From: Bacteroidia bacterium
Lineage (GTDB): Bacteria > Bacteroidota > Bacteroidia > Flavobacteriales > Flavobacteriaceae
Length of the DNA stretch: 64,000 nt
Assembly: GCA_030431055.1 (NCBI GenBank)
Contig: JAUIJA010000001.1
Location: 740,613 to 804,612, forward strand
Reading direction: 5' to 3'
Position numbers and translations under genes: made by a program. Position 1 is the first letter of the stretch, and every line of letters starts with the position of its first letter. This document shows positions 9,252 through 19,700 of the stretch, piece by piece. The notes below the pieces were generated by a model. The model was not told where the DNA came from, did not search any database, and saw nothing but the letters and a program-made list of their open reading frames with translations.

Positions 9252-10076
9252 CTATATCTTAAAAGTAATTACTGGACGCTTAGCATGGTTAACTAAATCT
9301 TCACTTATACTTCCGTTAAAGAAATGTGCGATACCTTTTCTTCCGTGAGTACTCATTCCTATGATATCAGCATCAATACTTTTAGAGAAATGTAAAATTC
9401 CTTTTTCAACATTAATGTCGTTGTAAATATGAGTAGTGTAATTTTTTAAATCAAAACCTTCTACAAACTCATCCATAGTTTTTTGAGCTACTCTAGTTGA
9501 TTTGAAATTGTTAGGAGTGTTAATGTTAACCAAATGAACGTGTGAGTTGAATTTATTTGCGAAATTCACTACTTTTTCAAACGGTTTTTTAATTTCATCT
9601 GAGAAATCTGAAGCAAATACAAATTTATCAGCTGTAAAGTCTGCATCTTCATGTTTAATTACTAAAACAGGAACATTTGAATTTCGTACGACTTTTTCAG
9701 TATTAGATCCAATGAACATTTCTTGGAAACCACTTGCTCCGTGTGACCCCATAACGATTAAATCTACATCGTGAGACTCTCCGTTTTTAATAATTCCATC
9801 GAAAGCCATTTCAAACTGAATGATTTTAGAAACTTTTAAACCTTCTAGGTAAGGAGCGTTCATTAAGTCGTCTAATTTTTTAATTGCTACATTTTTAAAC
9901 AACATTAACTCTGGCATTTCATGAGCAGTAGATATAGCATCATTACCAGAAGTTGGTAGCTCAAGCATGTGAATTAAATAAATTTCTCCGTCGTTCTTTT
10001 TTGCAATTTGAGCAGCTACTTTTAAAGCGTATTCAGAGTGTTTTGAAAAATCAGTTGGTACTAAAATTCGTTTCAT
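9252..10076 (-). CDS. Universal stress protein with two UspA domains
   Basis: The 274-residue protein has two consecutive UspA domains, residues 1-145 and about 150-274. Each starts with a strand resembling KRILVPTDFS and ends with the nucleotide-binding loop: GSHGASGFQEMFIGS in the first and STHGRKGIAHFFNGS in the second, close to the family pattern GxxGxnGx(G/S)S. It is thus likely to bind ATP. Such proteins respond to starvation or stress, but the trigger here is unknown. It is divergent from rimP and converges on the tRNA-Gln terminator. Confidence 0.93.
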   Translation of the reverse strand: MKRILVPTDFSKHSEYALKVAAQIAKKNDGEIYLIHMLELPTSGNDAISTAHEMPELMLFKNVAIKKLDDLMNAPYLEGLKVSKIIQFEMAFDGIIKNGESHDVDLIVMGSHGASGFQEMFIGSNTEKVVRNSNVPVLVIKHEDADFTADKFVFASDFSDEIKKPFEKVVNFANKFNSHVHLVNINTPNNFKSTRVAQKTMDEFVEGFDLKNYTTHIYNDINVEKGILHFSKSIDADIIGMSTHGRKGIAHFFNGSISEDLVNHAKRPVITFKI

Positions 10077-10169
10077 ATTATTTTAAAGTTTTGGTAGTAA
10101 AATTTTTACACTATAAAATTAGTGATTAATTAACAAACCTACAATTTTTTTAAATTAAAAAAAAATAAT

Positions 10170-10177
10170 TATATTTG
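10170..10177 (+). promoter_or_regulatory. Promoter -7 box of the rimP-nusA-infB operon
   Basis: TATATTTG matches TAnnTTTG. Transcription would start near 10184, giving a leader of about 55 bases that contains the hairpin at 10206-10226. Only a T run, no clear TTTG, sits at the -33 position. Confidence 0.6.
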
Positions 10178-10203
10178 CGTCGTAATTATTTGAAACAGAA
10201 ATA

Positions 10204-10242
10204 ATGAGGCACGCATTGCGTGCCTCTTTTTATACCAAATGA
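10204..10242 (+). CDS. Possible 12-residue leader peptide overlapping the rimP start
   Basis: ATG at 10204 opens the frame [12 protein letters not shown], whose TGA stop at 10240-10242 overlaps the rimP ATG in ATGA. The frame runs through the whole leader hairpin, so a ribosome translating it would melt that structure and could restart on rimP. Nothing but position supports expression; a 13-codon frame can occur by chance. Confidence 0.3.
   Translation: MRHALRASFYTK
10206..10231 (+). promoter_or_regulatory. Leader hairpin with T run before rimP (attenuator candidate)
   Basis: GAGGCACGCA and TGCGTGCCTC are perfectly self-complementary and are followed at once by five T, the form of an intrinsic terminator. 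It lies after the predicted promoter and only eight bases before the rimP start, and the gene to the left runs the other way, so it cannot be the terminator of an upstream gene. In E. coli the equivalent rimP-nusA-infB operon is also controlled by termination in the leader. Confidence 0.6.
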
Positions 10243-10706
10243 ATTTTAGAGCAAAAGTTGAAGAGTTGTTAAGTGCTGCATTAAATGAGCGCTCATCGTT
10301 GTTTTTAATAGATTTAAAAATTAACGACGATAATAAAATTTTAGTAACTTTAGATGGTGATAGCGGTGTAAACTTACAAGATTGTATCGATGTAAGTAGA
10401 GCAATTGAACACAATTTAGATAGAGAAGAAGTTGATTTTGCTTTAGAAGTTGCTTCAGTTGGTGCTACAACGCCTTTGGTTATGCCAAGGCAATTTGTGA
10501 AAAATATTGGTAGAAAATTAAAAGTAACTAAGATTTCTGGGGAAATAATTGAAGGTTCTGTTACAGAGGCTGATAACGAAAATGTTACGTTAGAGTGGAA
10601 GGCGCGTGAACCGAAAAAAATCGGTAAAGGAAAAGTTACTGTGGAAAAAACAGCGGTTTTGCCTTATGATGAAATAAAAGAAGCAAAAGTTATAATATCG
10701 TTTTAA
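10239..10706 (+). CDS. rimP: Ribosome maturation factor RimP
   Basis: The 155-residue protein matches RimP, which helps mature the 30S subunit. The N-terminal alpha/beta domain shows [19 protein letters not shown], which corresponds to the conserved D(x)GVxLxDCxxVSR core, followed by ALEVASVG (LEVSSPG in most bacteria) and an SH3-like C-terminal half with GRKLKV and the EGSVTE strand. It is the first gene of the rimP-nusA-infB operon with 17 bases before nusA. The start at 10239 is fixed by homology and by the overlap with the leader frame. Regulation by the leader hairpin is likely but unproven. Confidence 0.95.
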   Translation: MNFRAKVEELLSAALNERSSLFLIDLKINDDNKILVTLDGDSGVNLQDCIDVSRAIEHNLDREEVDFALEVASVGATTPLVMPRQFVKNIGRKLKVTKISGEIIEGSVTEADNENVTLEWKAREPKKIGKGKVTVEKTAVLPYDEIKEAKVIISF

Positions 10707-10723
10707 ATATTAATAAAATTAAG

Positions 10724-11962
10724 ATGGAGAATATTGCGTTAATTGATTCGTTTTCAGAGTTTAAAGATGATAAACTTATCGATAGAGTTACCTTAATGGC
10801 GATTTTAGAAGATGTATTTCGCAATGCATTAAAGAAAAAATATGGTTCAGATGATAATTTTGATATTATCATTAATCCAGATAAAGGAGATATGGAAATC
10901 TGGAGAAATAGAACGGTAGTTGAAGATGGAGAAGTAGAAGATGATAATTCTGAAATCTCATTATCAGACGCAAGAAAAATAGAGCCTGATTTTGAAGTAG
11001 GTGAAGAAGTTTCTGAAGAAGTTAAATTAATCGATTTAGGACGTCGCGCAATTTTAGCATTACGTCAAAATTTAATTTCAAAAATTCACGAGCACGATAA
11101 TACAAACTTATACAAGCAGTTCAAAGAGTTAATAGGAGATATTTATACTGCGGAAGTTCATCACATTCGTCCAAGATTAGTTGTTTTAATGGATGACGAA
11201 GGGAATGAAATTATCTTACCAAAAGATAAACAAATTCCAAACGATTACTTCAAGAAAGGTGAAAATGTTAGAGGGGTTATTGAAAATGTTGAATTGAAAG
11301 GAAATAAACCTCAAATTATCATGTCTAGAACTTCGCCAGATTTCTTAGAGAAGTTATTCGAACAAGAAATTCCAGAGGTTTTCGACGGATTGATTAACAT
11401 TAAAAAAGTGGCGCGTATTCCTGGTGAAAAAGCAAAGGTTGCGGTAGATTCTTACGATGATAGAATTGATCCAGTTGGTGCTTGTGTAGGAATGAAAGGT
11501 TCTCGTATTCACGGAATTGTTCGCGAATTAAACAACGAAAATATCGACGTTATTAATTATACAACAAACCCTCAATTATATATTACTAGAGCATTAAGTC
11601 CAGCGAGAGTTTCTTCGGTTAAAATTGATGAAGAAAACAAAAAAGCAGAAGTGTTCTTAAAAATCGAAGAGGTTTCTAAGGCAATTGGTCGTGGCGGACA
11701 TAACATTCGTTTAGCAAGTATGCTTACAGGTTATGAGTTAGATGTAATTAGAGAGGGTGTTGAAGAAATCGATGATGTTGAATTAAGAGAATTCTCAGAT
11801 GAAATCGAAGGTTGGGTAATCGAAGAATTTGCAAAAATTGGTTTAGATACCGCAAGAAGCGTGCTAGATCAAGATGTTGAGGATTTAATTAGAAGAACAG
11901 ATTTAGAAGAGGAAACAATTTTAGATGTTATCCGTGTCTTGAAAGAAGAAATGGAAGACTAA
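10724..11962 (+). CDS. nusA: Transcription termination/antitermination factor NusA
   Basis: The 412-residue protein has the NusA N-terminal RNA polymerase-binding domain (residues 1-125), an S1 domain (about 130-200, with GDIYTAEVHHI and KKGENVRGVIENVE) and two KH domains (DPVGACVGMKGSRI and AIGRGGHNIRLA, the GxxG loops). A short helical acidic C terminus follows. The length is typical for Bacteroidetes, which lack the long acidic repeats of E. coli NusA. As the second gene of the operon it may, by analogy with E. coli, act on its own leader; the hairpin before rimP offers a target. Confidence 0.97.
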   Translation: MENIALIDSFSEFKDDKLIDRVTLMAILEDVFRNALKKKYGSDDNFDIIINPDKGDMEIWRNRTVVEDGEVEDDNSEISLSDARKIEPDFEVGEEVSEEVKLIDLGRRAILALRQNLISKIHEHDNTNLYKQFKELIGDIYTAEVHHIRPRLVVLMDDEGNEIILPKDKQIPNDYFKKGENVRGVIENVELKGNKPQIIMSRTSPDFLEKLFEQEIPEVFDGLINIKKVARIPGEKAKVAVDSYDDRIDPVGACVGMKGSRIHGIVRELNNENIDVINYTTNPQLYITRALSPARVSSVKIDEENKKAEVFLKIEEVSKAIGRGGHNIRLASMLTGYELDVIREGVEEIDDVELREFSDEIEGWVIEEFAKIGLDTARSVLDQDVEDLIRRTDLEEETILDVIRVLKEEMED

Positions 11963-12022
11963 CTACATAAAAGACTCAAACAACAACACACGTATATAAA
12001 CCGAATATTTTAAATAGATTAT

Positions 12023-14779
12023 ATGTCTGAAAAGAGAGTAATAAGAATCAACAAAGTTTTAAGGGAATTAAATATTTCTCTAGATAGAGCAGTGGATTTT
12101 TTAAAGGAGAATGACCATGAAATAGAGTCGAGTCCTAATGCTAAAATTTCTCAAGAGGAATATGATGTCTTATGTAGTCAATTTTCTGCTGATAAAGGTA
12201 AAAAAGAAGCGTCTCTTGAAGTAAGTGAAGAGAAAAAGAAAGAGAAAGAAGCGCTTAAAAAGGAGTTAGAAAAAGAACAAGAGCTTAAGCGTTTACAAGA
12301 AGAAAAAGCAAAACGCGAACAAGAAGTAATTAAAGCTAAAGCTTCTCTTTCTGGGCCAAAAGCAGTTGGTAAGATTGATTTAGATTCTGATAAAGATAAA
12401 GCGAAAACTGAAAATAAAGCTAAAGTAGAGCCGAAAAAAGAAGTTGAAGCAAAATCTACTCCATCGAAACAGGAAACTGAAAAACCAGCAAAAGAAGTTA
12501 AGAAAGAAAAAACTTCTAAAAAAGTTGAAAAAATCGAAACAACTAAAACTGATGAAACAACTTCTGAAGAATCAGAAGTAATTCAAACTCAATACAAAAA
12601 ACTTTCGGGAGCAACTTTTACAGGTCAAAAAATCGACTTATCTAAGTTTGAAAAAGCTAAGAAGAAAAAAGACGATAAAAAAGATAATAAAAAACCTGGT
12701 CAAGGAAATCAAAATAAACAAGGCGCTGGTAAAAAAGAAGGTGAAGGCAAGAAGAAGCGTCAACGTATGACAAAACCTGTTCAAGGAGGTGGAAACAACC
12801 AACGTGGAGGTAAAAAAGATTACGGTAGAGATAGACATAATAAAGGTAGAAAACCTACAGTTCAAAAAGTTGAGCCTACAGAAGAAGAAGTAAAAAACCA
12901 AATTAAAGAAACCTTAGAGCGTTTACAAGGTAAAGGAAGCAAGTCTAAGGCGGCTAAATATCGTAAAGATAAGAGAGATTCGCATCGTCAGCGTATCGAT
13001 GAAGAGCAACAACAACAAGATTTAGATAGCAAAATCCTTAAGGTGACCGAGTTTGTTACAGTAGGAGAAATTGCTACGATGATGAATGTTTCCATTACTG
13101 ATGTTATTGGAACGTGTATGTCACTTGGAATTATGGTTACAATGAATCAGCGTTTAGATGCTGAAACATTAACTATTGTTGCAGATGAATTTGGTTATGA
13201 AGTAGAATTTATTTCGACAGACTTAGAAGAAACGACAGAAGAAATTGTTGATGCACCAGAAGATTTAAAACCTCGTGCACCAATTGTTACGGTAATGGGT
13301 CACGTAGATCATGGTAAAACATCTTTCTTAGATTACGTGCGTAGTGCAAATGTAATCGCTGGTGAGTCTGGAGGAATTACACAGCATATCGGAGCGTATT
13401 CTGTTGAATTAGAAAACGGTCAAAAAATAGCGTTTTTAGATACTCCTGGTCACGAAGCCTTTACGGCGATGCGTGCTCGTGGTGCACAAGTTACTGATAT
13501 TGCTATTATCGTAATTGCAGCTGATGATGATATCATGCCGCAAACTAAAGAAGCTATCAGTCACGCACAAGCGGCTGGTGTTCCTATGGTTTTTGCAATC
13601 AATAAAGTAGATAAGCCAACGGCTAATCCAGATAAGATTAAAGAGAAGTTAGCAGCTATGAACTTGCTAGTAGAAGAATGGGGTGGTAAATATCAATCTC
13701 ATGATATTTCTGCAAAAACTGGTTTAGGTGTTAATGAATTATTAGAAAAAGTATTGTTAGAGGCTGAATTGTTAGAGCTAAAAGCAAATCCAGATCGTCA
13801 AGCGCAAGGAACTGTAGTTGAAGCGCAATTAGATAAAGGTCGTGGTTATGTAGCTACAATTTTAGTTCAAAATGGTACACTTTCTATTGGAGATTATGTC
13901 CTAGCTGGGAAAAATCATGGTAAGATTAAGGCGATGTTTGATGAACGCGGACACAATGTTCAAAAAGCTGGACCTTCTACACCTGTTTCAGTTTTAGGTT
14001 TAGATGGAGCGCCTACTGCAGGTGATAAATTTAGTGTTTATGAAGATGAGAGAGAGGCGAAGCAAATTGCAGCTAAACGTACACAGTTATTACGTGAGCA
14101 ATCTGTTCGTACGCAGAAACACATTACACTTGATGAAATTGGTCGTCGTATTGCATTAGGAGATTTCAAAGAATTGAATATTATCTTAAAAGGTGATGTT
14201 GATGGTTCTGTTGAAGCGTTATCAGATTCATTCTCTAAATTATCTACTGAAGAAATTCAAGTTAACATTATTCATAAAGGTGTTGGAGCAATTACAGAAT
14301 CTGATGTATTATTAGCGTCAGCTTCAGATGCAATTATTATTGGATTTAACGTTCGTCCTCAAGGAAGTGCAAAACAATTAGCTGATAAAGAAGAAATCGA
14401 TATCAGAACATATTCTATTATCTATGCAGCTATTGACGATGTTAAAGATGCAATGGAAGGTATGTTGTCACCAGAATTGAAAGAAGAAGTTACAGGTACT
14501 GCTGAAATTAGAGAGTTATTCAAAATTTCAAAAGTGGGAACTATTGCTGGATGTATGGTTACAGATGGTAAGATTTACAGAAGTTCTAAGATTCGTTTAA
14601 TTCGTGAAGGTGTTGTTATTTACACAGGTGAATTAACCGCATTAAAACGATTTAAAGACGATGTTAAAGAGGTTTCGAAAGGATACGATTGTGGTATGCA
14701 AATTAAAAATTACAACGATATTAAAGAAAGCGATGTAATTGAAGCATTCCAAGAAGTAGAAGTGAAGAAAAAACTATAG
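12023..14779 (+). CDS. infB: Translation initiation factor IF-2
   Basis: This 918-residue GTPase delivers initiator tRNA to the 30S subunit. A short N-terminal IF2_N domain is followed by about 270 residues of lysine/glutamate-rich low-complexity linker, then a second IF2_N copy near 335-385. The G domain begins near 426: G1 GHVDHGKT, switch [11 protein letters not shown]3 DTPGHEAF, G4 NKVD and G5 SAKTG. Domains II-IV follow to the end. The long charged linker is usual for this phylum. It is the last gene of the operon, ending in a bidirectional terminator. Confidence 0.98.
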   Translation: MSEKRVIRINKVLRELNISLDRAVDFLKENDHEIESSPNAKISQEEYDVLCSQFSADKGKKEASLEVSEEKKKEKEALKKELEKEQELKRLQEEKAKREQEVIKAKASLSGPKAVGKIDLDSDKDKAKTENKAKVEPKKEVEAKSTPSKQETEKPAKEVKKEKTSKKVEKIETTKTDETTSEESEVIQTQYKKLSGATFTGQKIDLSKFEKAKKKKDDKKDNKKPGQGNQNKQGAGKKEGEGKKKRQRMTKPVQGGGNNQRGGKKDYGRDRHNKGRKPTVQKVEPTEEEVKNQIKETLERLQGKGSKSKAAKYRKDKRDSHRQRIDEEQQQQDLDSKILKVTEFVTVGEIATMMNVSITDVIGTCMSLGIMVTMNQRLDAETLTIVADEFGYEVEFISTDLEETTEEIVDAPEDLKPRAPIVTVMGHVDHGKTSFLDYVRSANVIAGESGGITQHIGAYSVELENGQKIAFLDTPGHEAFTAMRARGAQVTDIAIIVIAADDDIMPQTKEAISHAQAAGVPMVFAINKVDKPTANPDKIKEKLAAMNLLVEEWGGKYQSHDISAKTGLGVNELLEKVLLEAELLELKANPDRQAQGTVVEAQLDKGRGYVATILVQNGTLSIGDYVLAGKNHGKIKAMFDERGHNVQKAGPSTPVSVLGLDGAPTAGDKFSVYEDEREAKQIAAKRTQLLREQSVRTQKHITLDEIGRRIALGDFKELNIILKGDVDGSVEALSDSFSKLSTEEIQVNIIHKGVGAITESDVLLASASDAIIIGFNVRPQGSAKQLADKEEIDIRTYSIIYAAIDDVKDAMEGMLSPELKEEVTGTAEIRELFKISKVGTIAGCMVTDGKIYRSSKIRLIREGVVIYTGELTALKRFKDDVKEVSKGYDCGMQIKNYNDIKESDVIEAFQEVEVKKKL

Positions 14780-14800
14780 TAATAGCGTTTTATAGAAATA

Positions 14801-14830
14801 AAAAAGCCCAACATTTGTTGGGTTTTTTTT
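14801..14830. terminator. Bidirectional terminator between infB and the SPOR gene
   Basis: CCCAAC and GTTGGG form the stem with a short ATTT loop, an A run before and eight T after. It serves infB on the plus strand and the converging SPOR gene, whose stop codon lies inside the T run, on the minus strand. Confidence 0.88.
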
Positions 14831-15212
14831 ATGGTTTTATCAAAAGTGATGTAGGGTATTTGTCTCTAATTTCTTCTAATGTCTTTTCGGCGTGAAGTCG
14901 GTTTTTAAACGGTCCAATATATACTTTGTAAAGTGGGTTAGCATAAACTATAGTGCCGTCATATTGCTTGAAATCACTTTTAAAGTCCGAAAACGTTTTT
15001 TTACATTCAGTACTCGTGCCTGTGTAAATTTGGATTTTATAAGCGTTTTTAATCGCAATAGGGCGATTAAGCTTTCTCTTTTCGTTCAGTAATTTTTCAA
15101 ATTCTGGACTTTCCTCTAGTGTGGTTTTTTTTTCTTGTGCAAAAATTGCCTGACTAAATAGGAGCGAAAAAAATAGGCTAAAAAAAACTAATCTCGATTG
15201 TAATTTTCTCAT
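14829..15212 (-). CDS. Secreted SPOR-domain protein
   Basis: The 127-residue protein begins with a signal peptide ending in AIFAQ, then a short charged segment, then a SPOR domain from about residue 57 (YKIQIYTGTSTECKKTF, YKVYIGPF, AEKTLEEIRDKYP). SPOR domains bind denuded glycan strands of peptidoglycan, often at the division site, so a periplasmic cell-wall role is likely. There is no other domain. It converges on infB and is divergent from the respiratory operon. Confidence 0.88.
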   Translation of the reverse strand: MRKLQSRLVFFSLFFSLLFSQAIFAQEKKTTLEESPEFEKLLNEKRKLNRPIAIKNAYKIQIYTGTSTECKKTFSDFKSDFKQYDGTIVYANPLYKVYIGPFKNRLHAEKTLEEIRDKYPTSLLIKP

Positions 15213-15313
15213 TATGAATATTTATTAAAACAAAAATACAATTATTTATTGCTAATTTAATTGAAGTATTTATTTAGAATAAGTATAAATTGTGTTTTAA
15301 GATAATATTAAGG

Positions 15314-15344
15314 TTTTGATAATAGTTCGAATATCGTATTTTTG
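15314..15344 (+). promoter_or_regulatory. Promoter of the act-cox respiratory operon
   Basis: A TTTTG stretch ending at 15318 and TATTTTTG at 15337-15344 are 18 bases apart, a good Bacteroidetes-type promoter. The leader to actA would be about 80 bases, with no clear structure seen. Confidence 0.65.
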
Positions 15345-15430
15345 TCGGAGTTTAAATAAAAATGTTTTAGTTGTTGCTGATAAAATAGTAAGCTAAAATC
15401 ATACCAAAAGACACGTTAACCATAATAAAT

Positions 15431-16705
15431 ATGAAAAAGGTGGGTAACCATAAATCGTTTTTAAAGATTTTCTTCAGTTTAGCGCTTTCGCTATCTTTTT
15501 CTTTATCCGTTTTCGCTCAAGACCCTGCTAAAGGGAAAGAGTTATTTAATGCAAACTGTGCTGCATGTCATAAGTTAGATAAAAAATCTACCGGACCTGC
15601 TTTGCGTGGTGTTTTAGATAAATATGATGGTGATAAAGAATGGTTGTATAAGTGGATTAAAAATAGTGGTGAGCTAGTTAAGTCTGGTGATGCACAAGCT
15701 GTTAAAATCTTCGAGGAGTATAATCAAGTGCCAATGACGGCTTTTCCTCAGTTGTCAAATGAAGATATTGATAATATTTTAGCGTATACTTCAGAGCCTA
15801 AGGCTGAGCCTGTTGCTGTTGTTGCAGTGGTAGATGGTGGAGAGAATTCTGGACAAAGTTCAGGGCTTTCAAACAATGTTATTTTAGGTGCATTGTCTTT
15901 AGTGTTATTGATGTTGGTGGTTATGTTGTTCTTGGTGAACAATGTGTTAAACAAGATTGCTAAAGCAAATGGTTTAGAAGTTGAAGGAAAAGAGAAATCA
16001 TTGCCAATTTGGAAAGCGTTTGCTAAAAACCAATTCTTAGTGTTAGTTTCTGTAATTGCGTTCTTGCTTTTTGCTGCTTATTTTGCTTATGGTTATTTAA
16101 TGCAAGTTGGTGTAGATCAAGGTTACGAGCCAGTTCAACCAATTCACTATTCACATAAAATTCACGCTGGAGATAACGAGATTGATTGTAAGTACTGTCA
16201 CTCTTCTGCTCGTGTGTCTAAAACATCAGGAATTCCTTCTTTAAATGTTTGTATGAACTGTCATAAGAACATTTCTGAAGTTGCTGAAACAACGGCTACA
16301 GCAGAATATTCAAAAGAATTTTACGATGGTGAGATTCAAAAATTATATGCAGCTGTAGGTTGGGATGCTGAAAAACAAGAATATACAGGTAAAACACAGC
16401 CAGTAAAATGGGTGAGAATTCATAATTTACCAGATTTCGTTTACTTTAATCACTCTCAGCACGTAACTGTTGCAGGTGTAGAATGTCAAACTTGTCACGG
16501 TCCAGTTGAGGAAATGGAAGTGATGAAACAATTTTCTCCATTAACTATGGGGTGGTGTGTGGATTGTCACAGAGAAACTAATGTTAAGGTAGAAGATAAC
16601 GAATACTATAAAAAGATTCACGAAGAACTTTCTAAAAAGTACGGTGTAGATAAACTAACTGCAGCGCAAATGGGAGGTTTAGAATGTGGTAAATGCCACT
16701 ATTAA
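15431..16705 (+). CDS. actA: Alternative complex III subunit ActA, six-haem cytochrome c
   Basis: The 424-residue protein has a signal peptide (to about residue 30), an N-terminal class I cytochrome c domain with CAACH (C43-H47), two membrane segments near 150-170 and 195-220, and a C-terminal multihaem part. The latter holds CKYCH, CMNCH, CQTCH, CVDCH and CGKCH, the five haem sites of the ActA core. Six CxxCH sites are thus visible in all. ActA carries electrons from the iron-sulfur subunit ActB toward ActE and the oxidase on the periplasmic face. It is first of eight genes in a tight operon. The extra N-terminal cytochrome domain is a fusion relative to the pentahaem core. Confidence 0.95.
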   Translation: MKKVGNHKSFLKIFFSLALSLSFSLSVFAQDPAKGKELFNANCAACHKLDKKSTGPALRGVLDKYDGDKEWLYKWIKNSGELVKSGDAQAVKIFEEYNQVPMTAFPQLSNEDIDNILAYTSEPKAEPVAVVAVVDGGENSGQSSGLSNNVILGALSLVLLMLVVMLFLVNNVLNKIAKANGLEVEGKEKSLPIWKAFAKNQFLVLVSVIAFLLFAAYFAYGYLMQVGVDQGYEPVQPIHYSHKIHAGDNEIDCKYCHSSARVSKTSGIPSLNVCMNCHKNISEVAETTATAEYSKEFYDGEIQKLYAAVGWDAEKQEYTGKTQPVKWVRIHNLPDFVYFNHSQHVTVAGVECQTCHGPVEEMEVMKQFSPLTMGWCVDCHRETNVKVEDNEYYKKIHEELSKKYGVDKLTAAQMGGLECGKCHY

Positions 16706-16738
16706 TAAATAATTTTAGAAGCTAATATCAAGTATAAT

Positions 16739-19700
16739 ATGGCATCAAACAAAAAATACTGGAAAAGTGTTGAAGAACTAAACGAAAATAGTTCTATTGT
16801 TGAGACGCTAAGAAACAACGAGTTTGCGGAAGAAATTCCTGTAAATGAGTTTTTAGGTAATGATGAAACATTATCAAATTCATCTACATCTCGTCGTGAC
16901 TTCTTAAAATATGTTGGATTCAGTACGGCTGCGGCTTCATTAGCAGCGTGTGAAGGTCCAGTTGTAAAATCAATTCCTTATGTGGTACAGCCAGAAGAAA
17001 TTATTCCTGGTGTGGCAGATTATTATGCAACTACAATTGCAGATGGTTTTGATTTTGCTAACATTTTAATTAAAACAAGAGAAGGTCGTCCAATTAAAGT
17101 TGAAAACAATAATTTGGAAGGAGCGATAACTGGAGCTAATGCGAGAGTTCATGCTTCTGTACTTTCTTTATATGATAATTTAAGATTAAAGCAATCTAAG
17201 ATCTCAGGAAAAGACGCTTCTTGGAATGAAGTAAATGCTAAAGTAAAAGCAAGTTTAGAAGAAGCTAATGCAAATGCTAAAGAAGTTGTTGTTCTTACAG
17301 GAACAATGGCGAGTCCTTCTACTGATGCTTTAATTGCTGAATTAAAAGCAAAATATCCAACAGTTAAGCATGTTGTTTATGATGCGGTTTCTGAAAGTAA
17401 TGCATTAGATGCTTTCGAAACTGTTTACGGTGAAAGAGCTTTAGCGGGTTATGATTTTTCTAAAGCTGATGTAATTGTATCTGTTGGTGCAGATTTCTTA
17501 GGAGATTGGCAAGGTGGTGGATATGATGCAGGATATGCAAAAGGACGTATTCCTAAAAACGGAAAAATGTCTAAGCATATTCAAATTGAAGCAAATATGT
17601 CTTTAGCTGGAGCTAATGCTGATAAGAGAATTCCGATGAATGTTTCTCAGCAAAAACAGGCTTTAGCTGATTTATATAACGCAGTTGTTAACGAAGTTAC
17701 TCCTAAAAATGCAGAAGTAGCGAAAGCTGCAAAGCAATTAAAATCTGCAGGAAATAAAGGTGTTGTTGTAACAGGTTTAGATGATTTCGATGCGCAATTA
17801 GTTGTATTAGGAATCAATGCGCATATTAGTTCAGTTGCTTTTAATCCAAACGCAGCTAAATTGACTCGTAAAGGTAATGTTAAAGATGTAGCTCAATTAG
17901 TAGCTGATATGAAAGCTGGAAAAGTTCATACATTAATTATGAATGGAGTTAATCCAGTTTATACATTACCAAATTCGAAAGATTTTTCTGAAGGATTGAA
18001 AAAAGTTAAATTGTCTGTTGCTTTTTCTATGAAAGAAGATGAAACAGCTAGTTTGACAAATGTTGCTGTTGCAGCACCACACTATTTAGAGTCTTGGGGA
18101 GATGTTGCTCTTCAACGCGGTCATTATAGTGTAACGCAACCAACAATTCGTCCTTTATTTGATACAAAACAATTCCAAGATGCATTATTGTCTTGGGCAG
18201 ATAACAGCGCTGAATATTTTGATTACTTAAAAGGTTTCGCTTCAGCTAATGTTGCTGGTAAGTCTTGGAATCAAACAGTTCATGACGGTTTTGCAACAAC
18301 TGAGGTTGCTGGGTTAGCAGCAAACTCAGTTGATGTTAGTTCTTCAGTTTCAAAATTAGCTAATGCTAAATCAAACGGTTTAGATTTAGTATTGTATTCT
18401 AAAACTGGAATGGGAGATGGTCAACAAGCAAATAACCCTTGGTTGCAAGAGTTTCCAGATCCAATCACAAGAGTGTCTTGGGATAATTACGTGACAGTTT
18501 CTAAAAAAGATGCTGAAAAACTTGGTTTAAAAAACTGGAATGTTGCAAATGGTGGATTAAATGGTAGTTATGCGACTTTAAAAGTTGGAAATGCTACATT
18601 AAATAATGTGCCAGTTGTTATTCAACCAGGTCAAGCTGTAGGGACAGTTGGTCTTTCTTTCGGTTATGGTAAGAAAGCTGCAATGAAGCAGGAAATGCAA
18701 GTTGGGGTTAACGCTTATGCATTATACAATAACTTAAATGCAAATCAATCAGTTTCTATTTCAGTAGAAGAAGGCGAGCATGAATTTGCTTGCGTTCAAT
18801 TACAAAAAACATTAATGGGTCGTGGAGATATTATTAAAGAAACGACTCTTGAAATATTTAACACAAAAGATGCTTCAGAATGGAATATAATTCCAGTTGT
18901 ATCTTTAGATCATAAAGAAACTCCGGCTACAGAAGTAGATTTATGGGACTCTTTTGATAGAAGCGTTGGGCATCACTTTAATTTATCTATTGATTTGAAT
19001 GCTTGTACAGGATGTGGGGCTTGTGTTATCGCTTGTCATGCTGAAAATAATGTGCCAGTTGTAGGTAAGTCAGAAGTAAGAAGAAGTCGTGATATGCACT
19101 GGTTGCGTATCGATAGATATTATTCTTCTGAAGATACTTTCGAAGGTGACATTGAAAAGAAAGAGAGTTTAGATGGATTGTTTGGTGATGAAGGTTCTTT
19201 AAAAGGGTTTGGTGAGATGGAGCATCCATCAGAAAATCCTCAAGTAGCCTTCCAACCAGTTATGTGTCAGCATTGTAACCACGCTCCTTGTGAAACAGTT
19301 TGTCCAGTAGCGGCAACTTCACATGGTAGAGAAGGTCAAAACCACATGGCTTATAACCGTTGTGTAGGTACTCGTTATTGTGCTAATAACTGTCCTTATA
19401 AAGTACGTCGTTTCAACTGGTTCTTATATAACAAAAATAGCGAGTTCGATTATCACATGAATGATGATTTAGGTCGTATGGTATTAAATCCAGATGTTAA
19501 TGTACGTTCTCGTGGTGTTATGGAGAAATGTTCAATGTGTATCCAAATGACACAAGCGTCTAAATTAAAAGCTAAGCGCGAAGGTAGAGCTGTAAAAGAT
19601 GATGAATTCCAAACAGCTTGTTCTGCAGCTTGTTCAAGTGGTGCAATGATTTTTGGAGATGTTAATGATAGTGAAAGTAAAGTAGCTGATTTAGCAAAAT

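Noticed and set aside
9085..9348. 87-codon plus-strand frame over the tRNA-Gln
   Set aside because: It runs through the tRNA, its terminator and the 3' end of the stress protein gene; not a gene.
12638..12901. 87-codon minus-strand frame rich in F and L inside infB
   Set aside because: It is the antisense of the lysine-rich linker; AAA codons read as TTT.
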